From NCBI GenBank assembly GCA_905182995.1, contig CAJJDP010000054.1, positions 130,964 to 194,963 of the forward strand: a DNA stretch of 64,000 nucleotides. The letters run 5' to 3'. The DNA comes from Paramecium octaurelia (taxonomy: Eukaryota; Ciliophora; Oligohymenophorea; Peniculida; Parameciidae). Numbering within the stretch: position 1 is the stretch's first letter; each line of letters opens with the position of its first letter. The position numbers and the translations under genes were made by a program. Below are positions 1-11,902 of the stretch, piece by piece. The notes beneath the pieces are model-generated. The model was given only the letters and a program-made list of their open reading frames with translations, ran no database searches and was not told where the DNA came from.

Positions 1-259
1 CACTTTAAGTGTTTGCAAGGGTCCTTATTTTAATTTAAGCTGCCTACTTATTTCTGAAATACTTTATTATAGATCAAGATGCAATTTTAAGATATTTTTA
101 AATAAGTTGGATTAGGATATATTGCTGGTAATGCTTAATATTTTTTAAGGGATTACTATGGTTATTATTATTTATCTTATTGTTAAGGTTGGAGTTAAGG
201 TAATTTTATATCTTCAGGCGTATGTAAAATTTTAGCTTATGTAGGCTATTAATATTATA
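1..259. repeat. Left copy of a 259-bp direct duplication
   Basis: This block is repeated base for base at 1426-1684. It ends at the undetermined base 260, after which the sequence changes abruptly to a peptidyl-tRNA hydrolase reading frame. The same block at 1426-1684 runs smoothly into flanking sequence and continues an open minus-strand zinc-finger frame. I infer that the left copy is an assembly join rather than a biological duplication. Confidence 0.85.
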
Positions 260-260
260 N
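260..260. other. Undetermined base, likely gap or contig join
   Basis: This is the only ambiguous base in the window. It lies between the duplicated block and the hydrolase frame, which has no start codon to its right. It probably marks a collapsed gap of unknown size. Confidence 0.8.
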
Positions 261-821
261 TATCTCCTACTTAAAATTCGATATGCCTTCTCTGTCTAAA
301 GGGTACCGAATGGGACTCATTTAATTGTTGGATTGGGTAATCCTGGGAAAATTTATGAAAATACGAGACATAATGCTGGACAATAATTTGTTAAGCATAT
401 TGCTAAAGAGTTCGGCATAAAATTGAGTTATGGTTCAAATGGATCTATTGGATCATTTCAACACATAATCGTTTTTAATCCCCTCTCATTCATGAATTTT
501 AGTGGTCATGCAATAAAAAAAATAGCGGATAAAGCTAATATTCAAACTAGCAATATTATTATTGTTCATGATGACCTAGACAATTTACCAGGAAGATGTA
601 AGATCAAATAAGGAGGAAGTGCAGAAGGGCATAATGGGTTGAAATCCATTATCTAATATATGGATGATAAATTCATTAGATTAAAAATTGGAATAGGAAG
701 ACCTAATTCAAAAGACCCTGCAATTGTTAGTGATTATGTGATGAGCAAATTAGATTATGAACCATCATAACAAGCATTCAAATAAGGAATCATGCTTGTA
801 AGACAACTCTTTAAATTTTGA
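261..821 (+). CDS. Peptidyl-tRNA hydrolase (Pth family), 5'-truncated
   Basis: Releases peptides from prematurely dropped peptidyl-tRNA so the tRNA can be reused; in eukaryotes Pth1-type enzymes are often organellar. The family signature LIVGLGNPG is followed by YENTRHNAG, which contains the catalytic His, then by SFMNFSG, VHDDLD and GGSAEGHNGLKSI, in the order expected for bacterial-type Pth. The frame runs to TGA at 819-821 with internal TAA/TAG codons read as Gln. It is open from base 261, directly after the ambiguous base, with no credible ATG. The true start and any targeting peptide are therefore missing at the gap. No intron is needed. Identification is secure; the 5' end is unknown. 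Confidence 0.93.
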
Positions 822-849
822 TGATCATCTATCATTATAAGGTCATGCA

Positions 850-1062
850 TCATTCAATATAATTGGTTTCATCTAATAAAGTGTTGAATTCTGAATCAGT
901 CAAAATATCCGAAAACTAACATTTTTCTTATCTCTATCTTGCATTCTTTCCCATTCTCCCACAGTCTCCTTTACCTCTATTCCAAACCATACCAACCATC
1001 AAAAATATCAAGCTCACTATCAATATAGTGATTCCTTCAATCAAAAGATCGTTTTTTAACAT
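850..1062 (-). CDS. Small single-pass membrane protein, 70 aa
   Basis: I do not recognise the family. The minus-strand frame starts at ATG 1060-1062 and ends at TGA 850-852. It has one hydrophobic helix at about residues 6-28 (LLIEGITILIVSLIFLMVGM), then a basic stretch with two cysteines, then an acidic tail ending LLDETNYIE. It sits tail to tail with the peptidyl-tRNA hydrolase, whose stop is 28 nt away. It resembles the many tiny tail- or signal-anchored proteins of ciliates. The frame and composition support coding, but no motif confirms it. Confidence 0.6.
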
Positions 1063-1143
1063 TTTTTTATTTTTATAATACTCAATATTAAATTCAATAT
1101 AGTACAATAAATGTTTATTGCTATTCTCAATTATTCCTATTTT

Positions 1144-1684
1144 TCAAGCTTTATTATCATTAAATTGGAATAATCTAACAAATACTTGTTAAAATTATAA
1201 GGCAAACTACTCTTTTTGTTAGTCATTCATATTAGCCATTTCTAAAGAATCATTCACGAACTTCGCCATCAAAATTGTGCTTCTTAATTAATTAAATTGT
1301 CCATTGCATTCACCTCGCTAAAATACATAATTTGAGTTATCAAACATAGCTTCAGTAATATGAAACCATTAACACTTAGACTGACAAATCACATTCCCGC
1401 TTGCATCTAAATATGCTAGAGTTTGGCACTTTAAGTGTTTGCAAGGGTCCTTATTTTAATTTAAGCTGCCTACTTATTTCTGAAATACTTTATTATAGAT
1501 CAAGATGCAATTTTAAGATATTTTTAAATAAGTTGGATTAGGATATATTGCTGGTAATGCTTAATATTTTTTAAGGGATTACTATGGTTATTATTATTTA
1601 TCTTATTGTTAAGGTTGGAGTTAAGGTAATTTTATATCTTCAGGCGTATGTAAAATTTTAGCTTATGTAGGCTATTAATATTAT
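1144..1684 (-). CDS. MIZ/SP-RING-like zinc-finger protein, start not resolved
   Basis: The minus frame is open from about 1684, and further upstream, down to TGA 1144-1146. It contains a Cys/His cluster C-K-H-x2-C followed 17 residues later by C-x3-C, which resembles the MIZ/SP-RING fingers of SUMO ligases. The region before it is Gln- and Pro-rich. It is a paralogue of the gene at 3796-4503: both have the CKH-x2-C cluster, a following C-x3-C pair and a C-terminal helix with an MND-x-QQ motif. The frame crosses the right copy of the 259-bp duplication at 1426-1684 without a break, which argues that this copy is the genuine one. I could not find a convincing ATG; the 5' part may be spliced or lost into the satellite. 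Function as a SUMO ligase is inference only. Confidence 0.55.
1426..1684. repeat. Right copy of the 259-bp direct duplication
   Basis: Identical to bases 1-259. Here the sequence continues the open minus-strand zinc-finger frame on its left and AT-rich spacer on its right, so this copy appears to be in its natural place. Confidence 0.85.
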
Positions 1685-1861
1685 ATATTTTATGGGTATA
1701 CATATGTATTTAATGATCTTTAAATAAATTCTTAGTTTGTTTATATTTAATTAAATTGTTCTTATTTTTCGATTTAATAAAAAAATGCTGATTTGATAAA
1801 TTTATTTGTTGTATGGTCTTAGTCTAAAACTGATTAAATTTACTCTATGTTATAATACTAT

Positions 1862-3290
1862 TTTACACATAGGTATTTCAATATGGAGTTAGTTTTACTA
1901 TTTAACTTCTTATCTCTATTATTTTGTGCTTATTCCTGTTCTTTAGTATTATTTTATTGTGGTTTAATTGGTTAATTATTTTCTATAAAATTACGGAATT
2001 TTACATTTAGGAATTTCAATATCAATTTTATTCTACTATTTAACCTCTTAAATATATTTATTTATGCTTTATTCTTGTTCTTTCGTATTATTCTATTGTG
2101 TTTTAACTTATTAATTATTTTCTATAAATTAATGGAATTTTACATTTAGGAATTTCAATATCAATTTTATTCTATTATTTCACTTCTTAATTTTATTTAT
2201 TTGTGCTTTAATCCTGCTCTTTAGTATTATTCTATTGTGTTTTAACTTATTAATTATTTTCTATTAATTAATGGAATTTTACATTTAGGAATTTCAATAT
2301 CAATTTTATTCTACTATTTAACCTCTTAATTATATTTATTTATGCTTTATTCCTGTTCTTTCGTATTATTCTATTGTGTTTTAACTTATTAATTATTTTC
2401 TATAAATTAATGGAATTTTACATTTAGGAATTTCAATATCAATTTTATTCTACTATTTAACCTCTTAATTATATTTATTTATGCTTTATTCCTGTTCTTT
2501 CGTATTATTCTATTGTGTTTTAACTTATTAATTATTTTCTATAAATTAATGGAATTTTACATTTAGGAATTTCAATATCAATTTTATTCTACTATTTAAC
2601 CTCTTAATTATATTTATTTATGCTTTATTCCTGTTCTTTCGTATTATTCTATTGTGTTTTAACTTATTAATTATTTTCTATAAATTAATGGAATTTTACA
2701 TTTAGGAATTTCAATATCAATTTTATTCTACTATTTAACCTCTTAATTATATTTATTTATGCTTTATTCCTGTTCTTTCGTATTATTCTATTGTGTTTTA
2801 ACTTATTAATTATTTTCTATAAATTAATGGAATTTTACATTTAGGAATTTCAATATCAATTTTATTCTACTATTTAACCTCTTAATTATATTTATTTATG
2901 CTTTATTCCTGTTCTTTCGTATTATTCTATTGTGTTTTAACTTATTAATTATTTTCTATAAATTAATGGAATTTTACATTTAGGAATTTCAATATCAATT
3001 TTATTCTACTATTTAACCTCTTAATTATATTTATTTATGCTTTATTCCTGTTCTTTCGTATTATTCTATTGTGTTTTAACTTATTAATTATTTTCTATAA
3101 ATTAATGGAATTTTACATTTAGGAATTTCAATATCAATTTTATTCTACTATTTAACCTCTTAATTATATTTATTTATGCTTTATTCTTGTTCTTTCGTAT
3201 TATTCTATTGTGTTTTAACTTATTAATTATTTTCTATAAATTAATGAAATTTTACATTTAGGAATTTCAATATGGATTTAGTTCTAATGT
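1862..3290. repeat. 139-bp tandem repeat (satellite), about 10 units
   Basis: The phrase ttaggaatttcaatatcaa recurs with a fixed 139-nt step; its gaattt core lies at 2011, 2150, 2289, 2428, 2567, 2706, 2845, 2984, 3123 and 3262. The central units are almost identical. The outermost units are diverged, and both terminal units read atatgga where inner ones read atatcaa. Each unit is about 80% A+T. No reading frame or structured RNA is apparent. The array lies between two paralogous zinc-finger genes. Confidence 0.95.
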
Positions 3291-3795
3291 TCAATAGCTT
3301 TTTTTTAATTTTAATTATTTTATTCATCTTTTATATTAATTTTTGCAATTTACAAGTCTTTATTATTTATTTATTTATTTTTCTTTTAATTATCCATATT
3401 TTATTAATTTTCTTCTTTTTTACAAATTTTTTACTGATAATTATCATCTTTTTCTGAAAATTAATCTTCTTTATTTTATTCCTCAAATGAAAATTTTCTT
3501 TAAATTTATTATTTATATTATACAATTTAGCTTGTTGTTAATCAACTTCCAATTGACAATTATTATTTAAATATTTAAGTTGCCTTTATGGATGCACATA
3601 CGTTCCTTGTACTATTGAATGGTTATTTAATAAATTTGAATTCATATTAAAGGGAATTATAAATGATGAAATTTAGAAGATATTATGGTTTGTAAATCAT
3701 ATTATAATTAAATAGAATATAATTTCTTAATAATAAAAGTGATAATTAAATATATCTATTTTATAAATTGCGTTTATTTTCATCATCTTTCTTGC
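3291..3795. other. AT-rich spacer, nothing recognised
   Basis: The region right of the satellite is strongly T-rich at 3291-3480 and then mixed AT-rich. Short open frames are low-complexity Leu/Ile/Phe runs and look spurious. I see no gene or RNA. Confidence 0.6.
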
Positions 3796-4503
3796 TCATT
3801 TCTTTTAGTTCATAAATTCCAAACATAGTACTTTTGAAAAGTTTTTGCAAAATTCATTTTATTAGCTGTCATTCATTTTTGATCTTTACAAAGAATCAGT
3901 TAATATCTAAGCCATTTCCATCCGTTATTAAATAGAAACATAATTCCCAAACTTATTATGATCATATTTGGAGAATATCTAATTCTTTGAGATGTCAAAT
4001 AAAGCATCCTTTATAGCAAATGATGGGCAGTCATTTTTGCAATTGACTTTTCCATGGCAATTCAGAGTAGCTACTGTAAGACATTGAGCATGCTTACAAG
4101 GATAATTAATTGGTTGTCCATGTTTTTGCTTATAAAATAATGATATATTAATTTCTAATTGATCCTCATCTTCGTTGTCCTCCATTTAAAGTTCTTCTAA
4201 AAAACGATTCAAAATAATTTGTTCCTATTAGGCTTACATTAAAAATTCTAGTAGTTTAACATGTTTCCAAAGAATTTCTTCTCTTTCTCTTTGTTACGCC
4301 TCTTGTTATTACCTTTGATATTGCTCAAATTGATTTAAAGATTATATAAAATAATTATCACCCTCATCAGAATCCTCATGTGGAGGTGTTTGATTTTGAT
4401 TATCTTCTTCTTCTTATTCTTATTCTTATTCTTCTTCTGAATCTCGATGATTAAAATTAGAAACTATAATGATTTGGTTTCTGCAAGAAGATCCTTATCC
4501 CAT
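3796..4503 (-). CDS. MIZ/SP-RING-like zinc-finger protein, 235 aa
   Basis: A single uninterrupted frame runs from ATG 4501-4503 to TGA 3796-3798. The N-terminal half is acidic and Gln-rich, including a run of EQ pairs and a PPHEDSDEGD stretch. It is followed by a helical segment (REREEILWKHVKLLEFL) and then the finger: YPCKHAQC, a Cys-His pair about 11 residues on, and NCKNDCP. The spacing is reminiscent of the MIZ/SP-RING finger used by SUMO E3 ligases, but the fit is loose. The C-terminal helix carries MND-x-QQ, as in the paralogue at 1144-1684. A UBC9-like E2 is encoded at 13000. A SUMO-pathway role is a guess; the paralogy is seen directly. Confidence 0.72.
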
Positions 4504-4602
4504 TAATTATTAAATGATTGTAATTTTGTGCGTGATTGTAATTTTGCGATATAATATATTAAAGGTAAATAGAATATAATTTATTTAAATTATAATTTAA
4601 TA

Positions 4603-6797
4603 TCATTCTTTTAAAGATCTTTTGTATTCTTATCTTTTCAAATAGATGTCAACCCATGTTTAACGAAGACTTATGACTTTCTTAATGAGGTATATCAAAA
4701 TTAACAAAATGTGTTCTAGTAATATAACTACTAAAGTGGCTTAGGATGACTTATTTGGAAGTGGTCTTGCAGTTAATAATCCACAGGATGTAACCATGAT
4801 TTTAATTTCATTATCCTCTATTTCATCATACTGAGATTAGGTTATTTGGGGTTGAGTGTTTGTTTCTTCAAATAAATTAGGAAAGAATTTGACAATTTAA
4901 TCACTTGCCACAGAAAACAACATCAGATTTGTAAAGACACTCACAACACATATAATATCCATAGCTTTGGTCCAGGGACCAATAGAATTAGATTTAACTG
5001 CGAAAGGTTTCTAATAAAGATGGTAGATCTTATAATAATCTGAAAAGAATTCAATAAACAAAAATGTTGTAACTACAATTCCAGCCATTCTAACAGCTGA
5101 TGTGAAAAAGCATACATAACCAAAATTAAGAATAATTTCCAAATAATCATCAAATGATTCATACTTTGGTAGAAAGCATGAGATTAATTGACTCTACAGA
5201 ACTTATTGCATCTCATGATTTTTCAATTGAAATTCTTAGCATATTGTATCTTGTTGTTATTCTGGCAATTATTTTACGATAGATTTTTCATATCTAATCA
5301 ATCTTAATTTGGAAATGGAAGGTAGGATGGTTTCAGTCAATATTCTTCTTAATTCATCCACCATAAACATTTGAATCATCTCTTGTTTCAATTAATTGAT
5401 ATCATCATTCACGAATCCTATATAGAAGAAATCGAAAAAGGCAGAAAATATCTCAAATGTAAATCTTTTTATGATGAGAGATCTCTCAAAGGTTTATAGA
5501 CACTTGTGATCTTCAGATAATGAGGTAGTAATGGACACTTATTTGTACTTACTATTTAAGTAATTGACCACTACCACATGGATAATAGCTAGTAAGTATG
5601 ATACATAAATATTCTTGCAATAAGGAATCTAAATCTATTCAATATAGAATTATTATTTTGAATCTACATACCCTCTCATATTCAAAGAAACTATAAGGAA
5701 TACAACCAAAGCAATCACATACCCAATAATCCGAATAATGGAGTTGAAATATATTGATAAGATGTTTTACTTTATTTAGACCTTCAATCCAGTTACAGGG
5801 TCCACTTCATTCGAATATATAATTTTCTTGACTGATTCTTAGATAGCAAAATGTTTTTTATGTTTAAGACATTTTAATAACGACAGCTCAATTTTAGATG
5901 ACATATAATCATAGTTCTTACCCTGACTTCTCCATTTTACTTGATATTCTTTTTATTTCTAGTTCCATTAACTTACAAAGTATGCAGCCCACAACACCGT
6001 TAAAGCAGCATACAAAGGTTCAAATGGGGATTTGGTAACATCATAACCAAAATATTCATCCAAAGAATATGTGATCATACCAAAAACAACCAATATCAAC
6101 ATGTTCTTGATTAGATAAAGAAGAAAACCAAAATAAAATGCAATTTGCTCACCCATCTATGATCTGATTCTCACAACTAAATAATCTAACACATTAACAT
6201 TCAATGACAAACATTATTTTAATTCCTTATAAGTGCTATGTCTAAATGTTCTCATTGGACAAATATCTAATAACAGTCCTTACTATTTTAAGCCAACGAA
6301 TAGAAATTACTCTCCACTGCTATCTGGATTGATTTCAGCAGTATTCTTTATTGTAGCTAAAATCTAATAAATAACTATTTCTCTAAGATAAGAATCAATC
6401 TCCAATTTATTGTTGGAGTTGTAGAACTTTTCCTTTTAATCGTGCTTGAATTTCGAATACTATTCAATTTCTTTAATGTTATGATCTAGGAATTCTCGTA
6501 TTCGAATGAATAGACGATACTTTTCAAATTTCTTTCTATTTTACGCAATTAAAGATCCCTAATGGGATTTCTTGGAATATTTAGGTAATTCAACATGCAG
6601 ATCTGAGAGAGTCTATAAAAGTAGATCATTCTAATTTATTGATATTGTGTTACATTTCTTAAATAAAGCATCATGACTATTGATGTGTTTTGAGTGATCA
6701 CAGTCAATGTAAATCCTAGGTCATTTAGCAATTTGCTAATGGATTTAAGTAAATCTTGTGATATTCTTTCATTGAAAATAATTGCCACCTCATACAT
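4603..6797 (-). CDS. Anoctamin / TMEM16 family membrane protein, 723 aa
   Basis: Anoctamins are calcium-activated lipid scramblases or ion channels with ten transmembrane helices. The N-terminal cytoplasmic part starts MYEVAIIF at ATG 6795-6797. The membrane core opens with MGEQIAFYFGFLLYL, matching the family's GE-x-IA-x-YF signature. It is followed by LYAALTVLWAAYFVS and by QWNQKQKEYQVKWR, equivalent to the family's conserved WKR region. Next come SLIIKRFTFEIFSAFFDFFY, the segment before the ion/lipid pathway, and a last helix LVVILLEHILLILIYLIK. One 23-nt intron at 6631-6653 (GTA...TAG) restores the frame; the stop is TGA 4603-4605. Length is typical for the short protist/ANO10-type members. 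Calcium-coordinating Glu/Asp residues were not individually assigned. Confidence 0.93.
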
Positions 6798-6855
6798 GGT
6801 AGAAATTTAAAAGTTTTTAATTTATTATATGATTAGATAACTCAAAATAGTACAG

Positions 6856-7097
6856 TCACAATAAGTGAATCACGTGTGATTCATCAAATTATATACCTAC
6901 ATTTTGTGGGACTGCAGGATGCATCAACGGGAGTAAATATAAGAAGCGACTCAATTTATTCTTGAGTAAATTTCTTCAGAATAAGCAGTACTACCTGTAA
7001 TGAACCTTCTTTCGAAAAGCAAGATGTTTTTATATTTCAGATAGCAGGCTGCCACAAGGATATTGTGACCACCCTCTATGATTATAGCAACATATAA
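6856..7097 (-). pseudogene. Fragment of a PYROXD2-like FAD oxidoreductase
   Basis: The minus strand reads VAIIIEGGHNILVAACYL, then LLFERRF and SEEIY. This closely follows the FAD-binding start of PYROXD2/phytoene-dehydrogenase-like enzymes (family: GGGHNGL-x-AA, then ERR and a TEE motif). The first Gly of the GGG is Glu here. After SEEIYSR the frame breaks: the matching continuation NKLSRFLYLLPLM is in another frame, one base off. The match then ends at TGA 6856-6858. There is no start codon and only about 75 residues of a roughly 550-residue family remain. I read it as a decayed duplicate or insertion. Confidence 0.65.
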
Positions 7098-7167
7098 TTT
7101 TCATATTTAATAAATTCATTTTATTGAGAATGTCTAGTTTAAGAAAAATAGATTATATCGTTTATTA

Positions 7168-7545
7168 TCAGGTTTAGGAATAGCGCTTTTCTTTTAGAAA
7201 TTCAATTCCGAATTCGATTACTCTGTTTAATTGCTCCGATCACAGAACTTGTTCTATCAGATTTGCTATTTTTGAGATAAATAGAATGTTAAGGACATAT
7301 ATTGTATGATCTTTCAAAGCTAGTCTCAGTTCTAGTGGTTTATTGATTCCTAAATCGAATCGGTTTTATTTGTCTCCTGCTTTAATTAACTGTGTTCTGA
7401 ATTTATTTTAATATAATATTGGATTGCCTCTCCTATTTTAGTGTTTCTGTGCACAGTATAGCTCTATATTATTTGTTTTTTCATTCGACAACTTAGCTAT
7501 GTTGATTTGATACTTATTGTCATTATCAGGTATCGTAGACAAATT
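7168..7545 (-). pseudogene. Unrecognised coding remnant with an in-frame TGA
   Basis: A protein-like minus frame of roughly 125 codons reads through segments such as DNKYQINIAKLSNEK, GDKQNRFDLGINKPLEL and VIEFGIEFLKEKRYS, ending at TGA 7168-7170. It has a single internal TGA at the position reading LIEQVL-stop-SEQLNR. A 15-nt GTTCTG...GGAG segment surrounding that TGA could be removed in frame, but 15 nt would be shorter than any secure intron here. No start codon was found. It is either a pseudogene or a gene with an unusual intron; I cannot name a family. Confidence 0.4.
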
Positions 7546-7559
7546 CCTGAAGGACTATC

Positions 7560-8599
7560 AATACATTCCTCATCAAATTTATTATGCACTAATCACCCTT
7601 TGAAATTTCTATTAAATCAAACCACTTTCGGATCATTTCTTATCCATACACAAGAAAAATTATTTTTTTTATAATAAAATTAAATACAATAATATATATT
7701 TAGATTCATCTATCATATATAAATATTGTCTCAAACAGAAAATAATTTTAAAATATCTAACTTTTTCAAGACTTTCATTTTATAAAAGGATTATAAATAA
7801 AAACTACATTTAAAGAACTTTGAGTTATGTGTGAAATTTTAATAAAAAATGCAATTTGATATAAAATGTTAATGATTTTGTTAAATTAATTAAGAAAATG
7901 ATAATATTTATACTAAAATTAATAATATTATTTTTTTTCACCTAATATGTAGTTAATAGATTCTATTATATTAGAAACTGCAACTTCATAAATCATTATT
8001 CTTGGTGTTAATAAGTTCTCTCTGCTTACGAATTTTTAGGCACAAAGAATTTATATAAATATTCTGGAAAAAAAAATTTAATAAAATATACATATTATTA
8101 ATATAATCACTTCAAAATCCTTTGATTTCATTCAATCAAAGTATATAATATTAGATCAATATCAATTTCAGATTTCTTCCATTTAGACAATAATAAAATA
8201 TTGCAAGTTGTTGATCATTGTAAGGAAACTGTGATTAATTTTTATTTAAAAATTTATTTTGAATTAAAATTAAAAGTCAATATTAACTAAACAAAACTGG
8301 AACAAGATTTGAAAACTTTTAGGTCTCTTAAAATAGATTTCAGCAAATTTATTCGATTTAGTTAAGTAATTTAATTATAGTATGTTTATAAATATTAAAT
8401 ATTATAGGATATTAAATTGCAGTCAAAAGAATTCATATTTAAATGTATAAATTGGATGAATGGCTGAGTCTTGTATAAATACAAATTTATGGAAATATTA
8501 GTTTCGATGTCATGTATCGAATCATTGATATAAATTTCAATATGATTTCATTTTCTAAAGTGGAGAATAAACTTTTTATTATATTTTTAATACAAATAA
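7560..8599. other. AT-rich spacer upstream of CDPK gene
   Basis: About 1 kb, mostly A+T. No motif-bearing frame, RNA or repeat was recognised. The last part serves as the 5' flank of the kinase gene at 8600. Confidence 0.6.
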
Positions 8600-10153
<1,554 letters not shown>

Positions 10154-10181
10154 TTTTTTATTAATTATATAAAAAACGGGT

Positions 10182-11248
10182 ATGAATAGAATTGGATTTG
10201 GATTGTTATGTGTAATGTTGGTGACAGCCAGCAGCAATGTGATGTTACAGACAGCAGATCATAGTGCATTCAGTGAAGTGTTTAAAACTTACGTAATGAG
10301 TTTTGGTTTACAAGGAAACAGTCGAAATAAAGTGAATTCGGAGGTAGATTATTTGGAGAGTTATTGATGATGGTTTAGAAGGGTGAAACATTATAGAGTC
10401 TAAATGATCACGTTGAAGAGTTGAGAAAGCATTTGGCAGATGATGAATCAGAAGATGAGAAATTTTTCAATGAAAAATAACAGGAAATGGAAGCTTCATT
10501 TTCTGGTTTGGCAACTGAAGTTGAAGAGTTAAGAGTCTCAGTAGAGTAAGCAGCAAGTAGAATTCAAGTGTTGAATAAATAATAAACCATCATTGATGGG
10601 TTATTTGCAAATGATCAACTAGCATATTAAAAGAGAGTTGGTGATCAAAATGCTATTTTGGATGTCATAGGATAATTGTTAGTACGTGTTAGTGAATTAC
10701 AATAAGGAGGACATAGTTTGATTGAGAAAGACAACTTATTGGATGAAATCAAGGCTTTAGGAAGAGGAAAGCATGTTGAAGTCTTGGCTTAAGTAATTTA
10801 TGATTACCTATATATTAATAGATTACAGCCCATTTACAAACTGAGTAGGTTGAACACATTTAAGAATTATTGAATAGATTGAGAGATGCAGTCTTAAACA
10901 GTTTAGCTATTGATGAAGAGAAGGAACAAGAAAATATTAGATTATACAATAAGTTGAGTGGAGAAATCAGAAGGTACTGTAATTATATTATATTTTTAAG
11001 TTCATTGGCTTAAAGTACTAGATCATATGAAGAATTGGAAGCTCACTTTGAATAAAGGGAATATGAATTGAATTCTAAGAAATTGGCAGTTCGTGAAGTA
11101 GGAGAGACATTGTAAGACAGAAATGACTAGAGGTGAATAATTATATCATTTGAGTAGATAGTTTATATTGGATAGAGTCTAAGAGGCATAAAAATTATTG
11201 AATGATAATTTGGATAGAATTGCAAGATGGTCAGTTGAAAGCGAATGA
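10182..11248 (+). CDS. Trichocyst matrix protein (TMP/Grl type), about 325 aa
   Basis: Structural protein of the crystalline core of dense-core secretory trichocysts. The start is ATG 10182 with a signal peptide (MNRIGFGLLCVMLVTASS). The rest is a long acidic, Gln/Glu-rich heptad coiled coil with few aromatic residues, for example LNDHVEELRKHL and SGLATEVEELRVSVEQAA, as in trichocyst matrix proteins that are processed after synthesis. Introns are inferred at 10344-10378 (35 nt), 10793-10821 (29 nt) and 11133-11157 (25 nt, GTG donor). A 27-nt GTA...AAG segment at 10974-11000 is in frame and may or may not be removed. Stop TGA 11246-11248. The start lies 28 nt after the kinase stop. Family assignment rests on architecture rather than an exact motif. 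Confidence 0.8.
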
Positions 11249-11291
11249 ACATGAATTTGGAAATTTTAATAATTTTTAATTTAATAAAATA

Positions 11292-11870
11292 ATGAACATA
11301 GTGTTATCAAAGCTTGACCCATTAATCACAAAATTCGGACTTGATAATACAGATTAGATGGAAATACTCAAAGGACCATGCAGCAAAATCGGAGTTCGAC
11401 CTGCTCATGTGGTTTTCATCGCTGGTTCTGTTGCTCTCTTTAGCATTTTGTTTGGAATTGCAGCACGTTTTCTCTCAACATTCATTTCCATCATCTATCC
11501 AGCCTATAGAAGCATTCAAGCCATTGAGTCTTCAGGTATGTTATTCTCCATTATGTAGGTGAAAATGATGACAAGCAATGGTTAACCTATTGGATTCTAT
11601 TTTCAATCATCACTTTGGCAGATGCATCAATTGGATTTGCATTGGAGTTCATACCCTTTTACCACATCTTGAAGTTAGCACTCTTTGTTGCTTTATTCCA
11701 CCCATAAGTTAAAGGAGCTGAGAAATTGTATGATTAGGTACTGTGACGTAGTTTATTCATTCTAGTTTGTTCATCCCCTTTATTTGAAACATCATGAAAA
11801 AATTGACAAAGGTTTCTAGAAGGTCCAAGAGAAAGTAAAGTAACAAGTCAATGATAAGTTTTAAAATTGA
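11292..11870 (+). CDS. Yop1/REEP5 (TB2/DP1/HVA22) ER-shaping protein
   Basis: Reticulon-like proteins of this family use wedge-shaped hairpin helices to curve tubular ER membrane. Two hydrophobic hairpins are visible (AHVVFIAGSVALFSILFGIA and the segment around TYWILFSIITLADASIG). The family signature is seen as YPAYRSIQAIESS followed by QWLTYW, and then FHPQVKGAEKLYDQ. Two introns are needed: 11536-11558 (23 nt) lies inside the signature and 11738-11765 (28 nt) near the end; both are GTA...TAG. The tail is a basic amphipathic stretch ending KVQEKVKQQVNDKF. Start ATG 11292, stop TGA 11868-11870, 175 aa, a normal length for the family. Confidence 0.95.
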
Positions 11871-11902
11871 TATTGTATGACCACGTATATAAAAATTTTA
11901 AA

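Noticed and set aside
1862..3290. Satellite units as coding repeats
   Set aside because: The 139-nt period is not a multiple of three and frames are low complexity; no conserved start or stop pattern.
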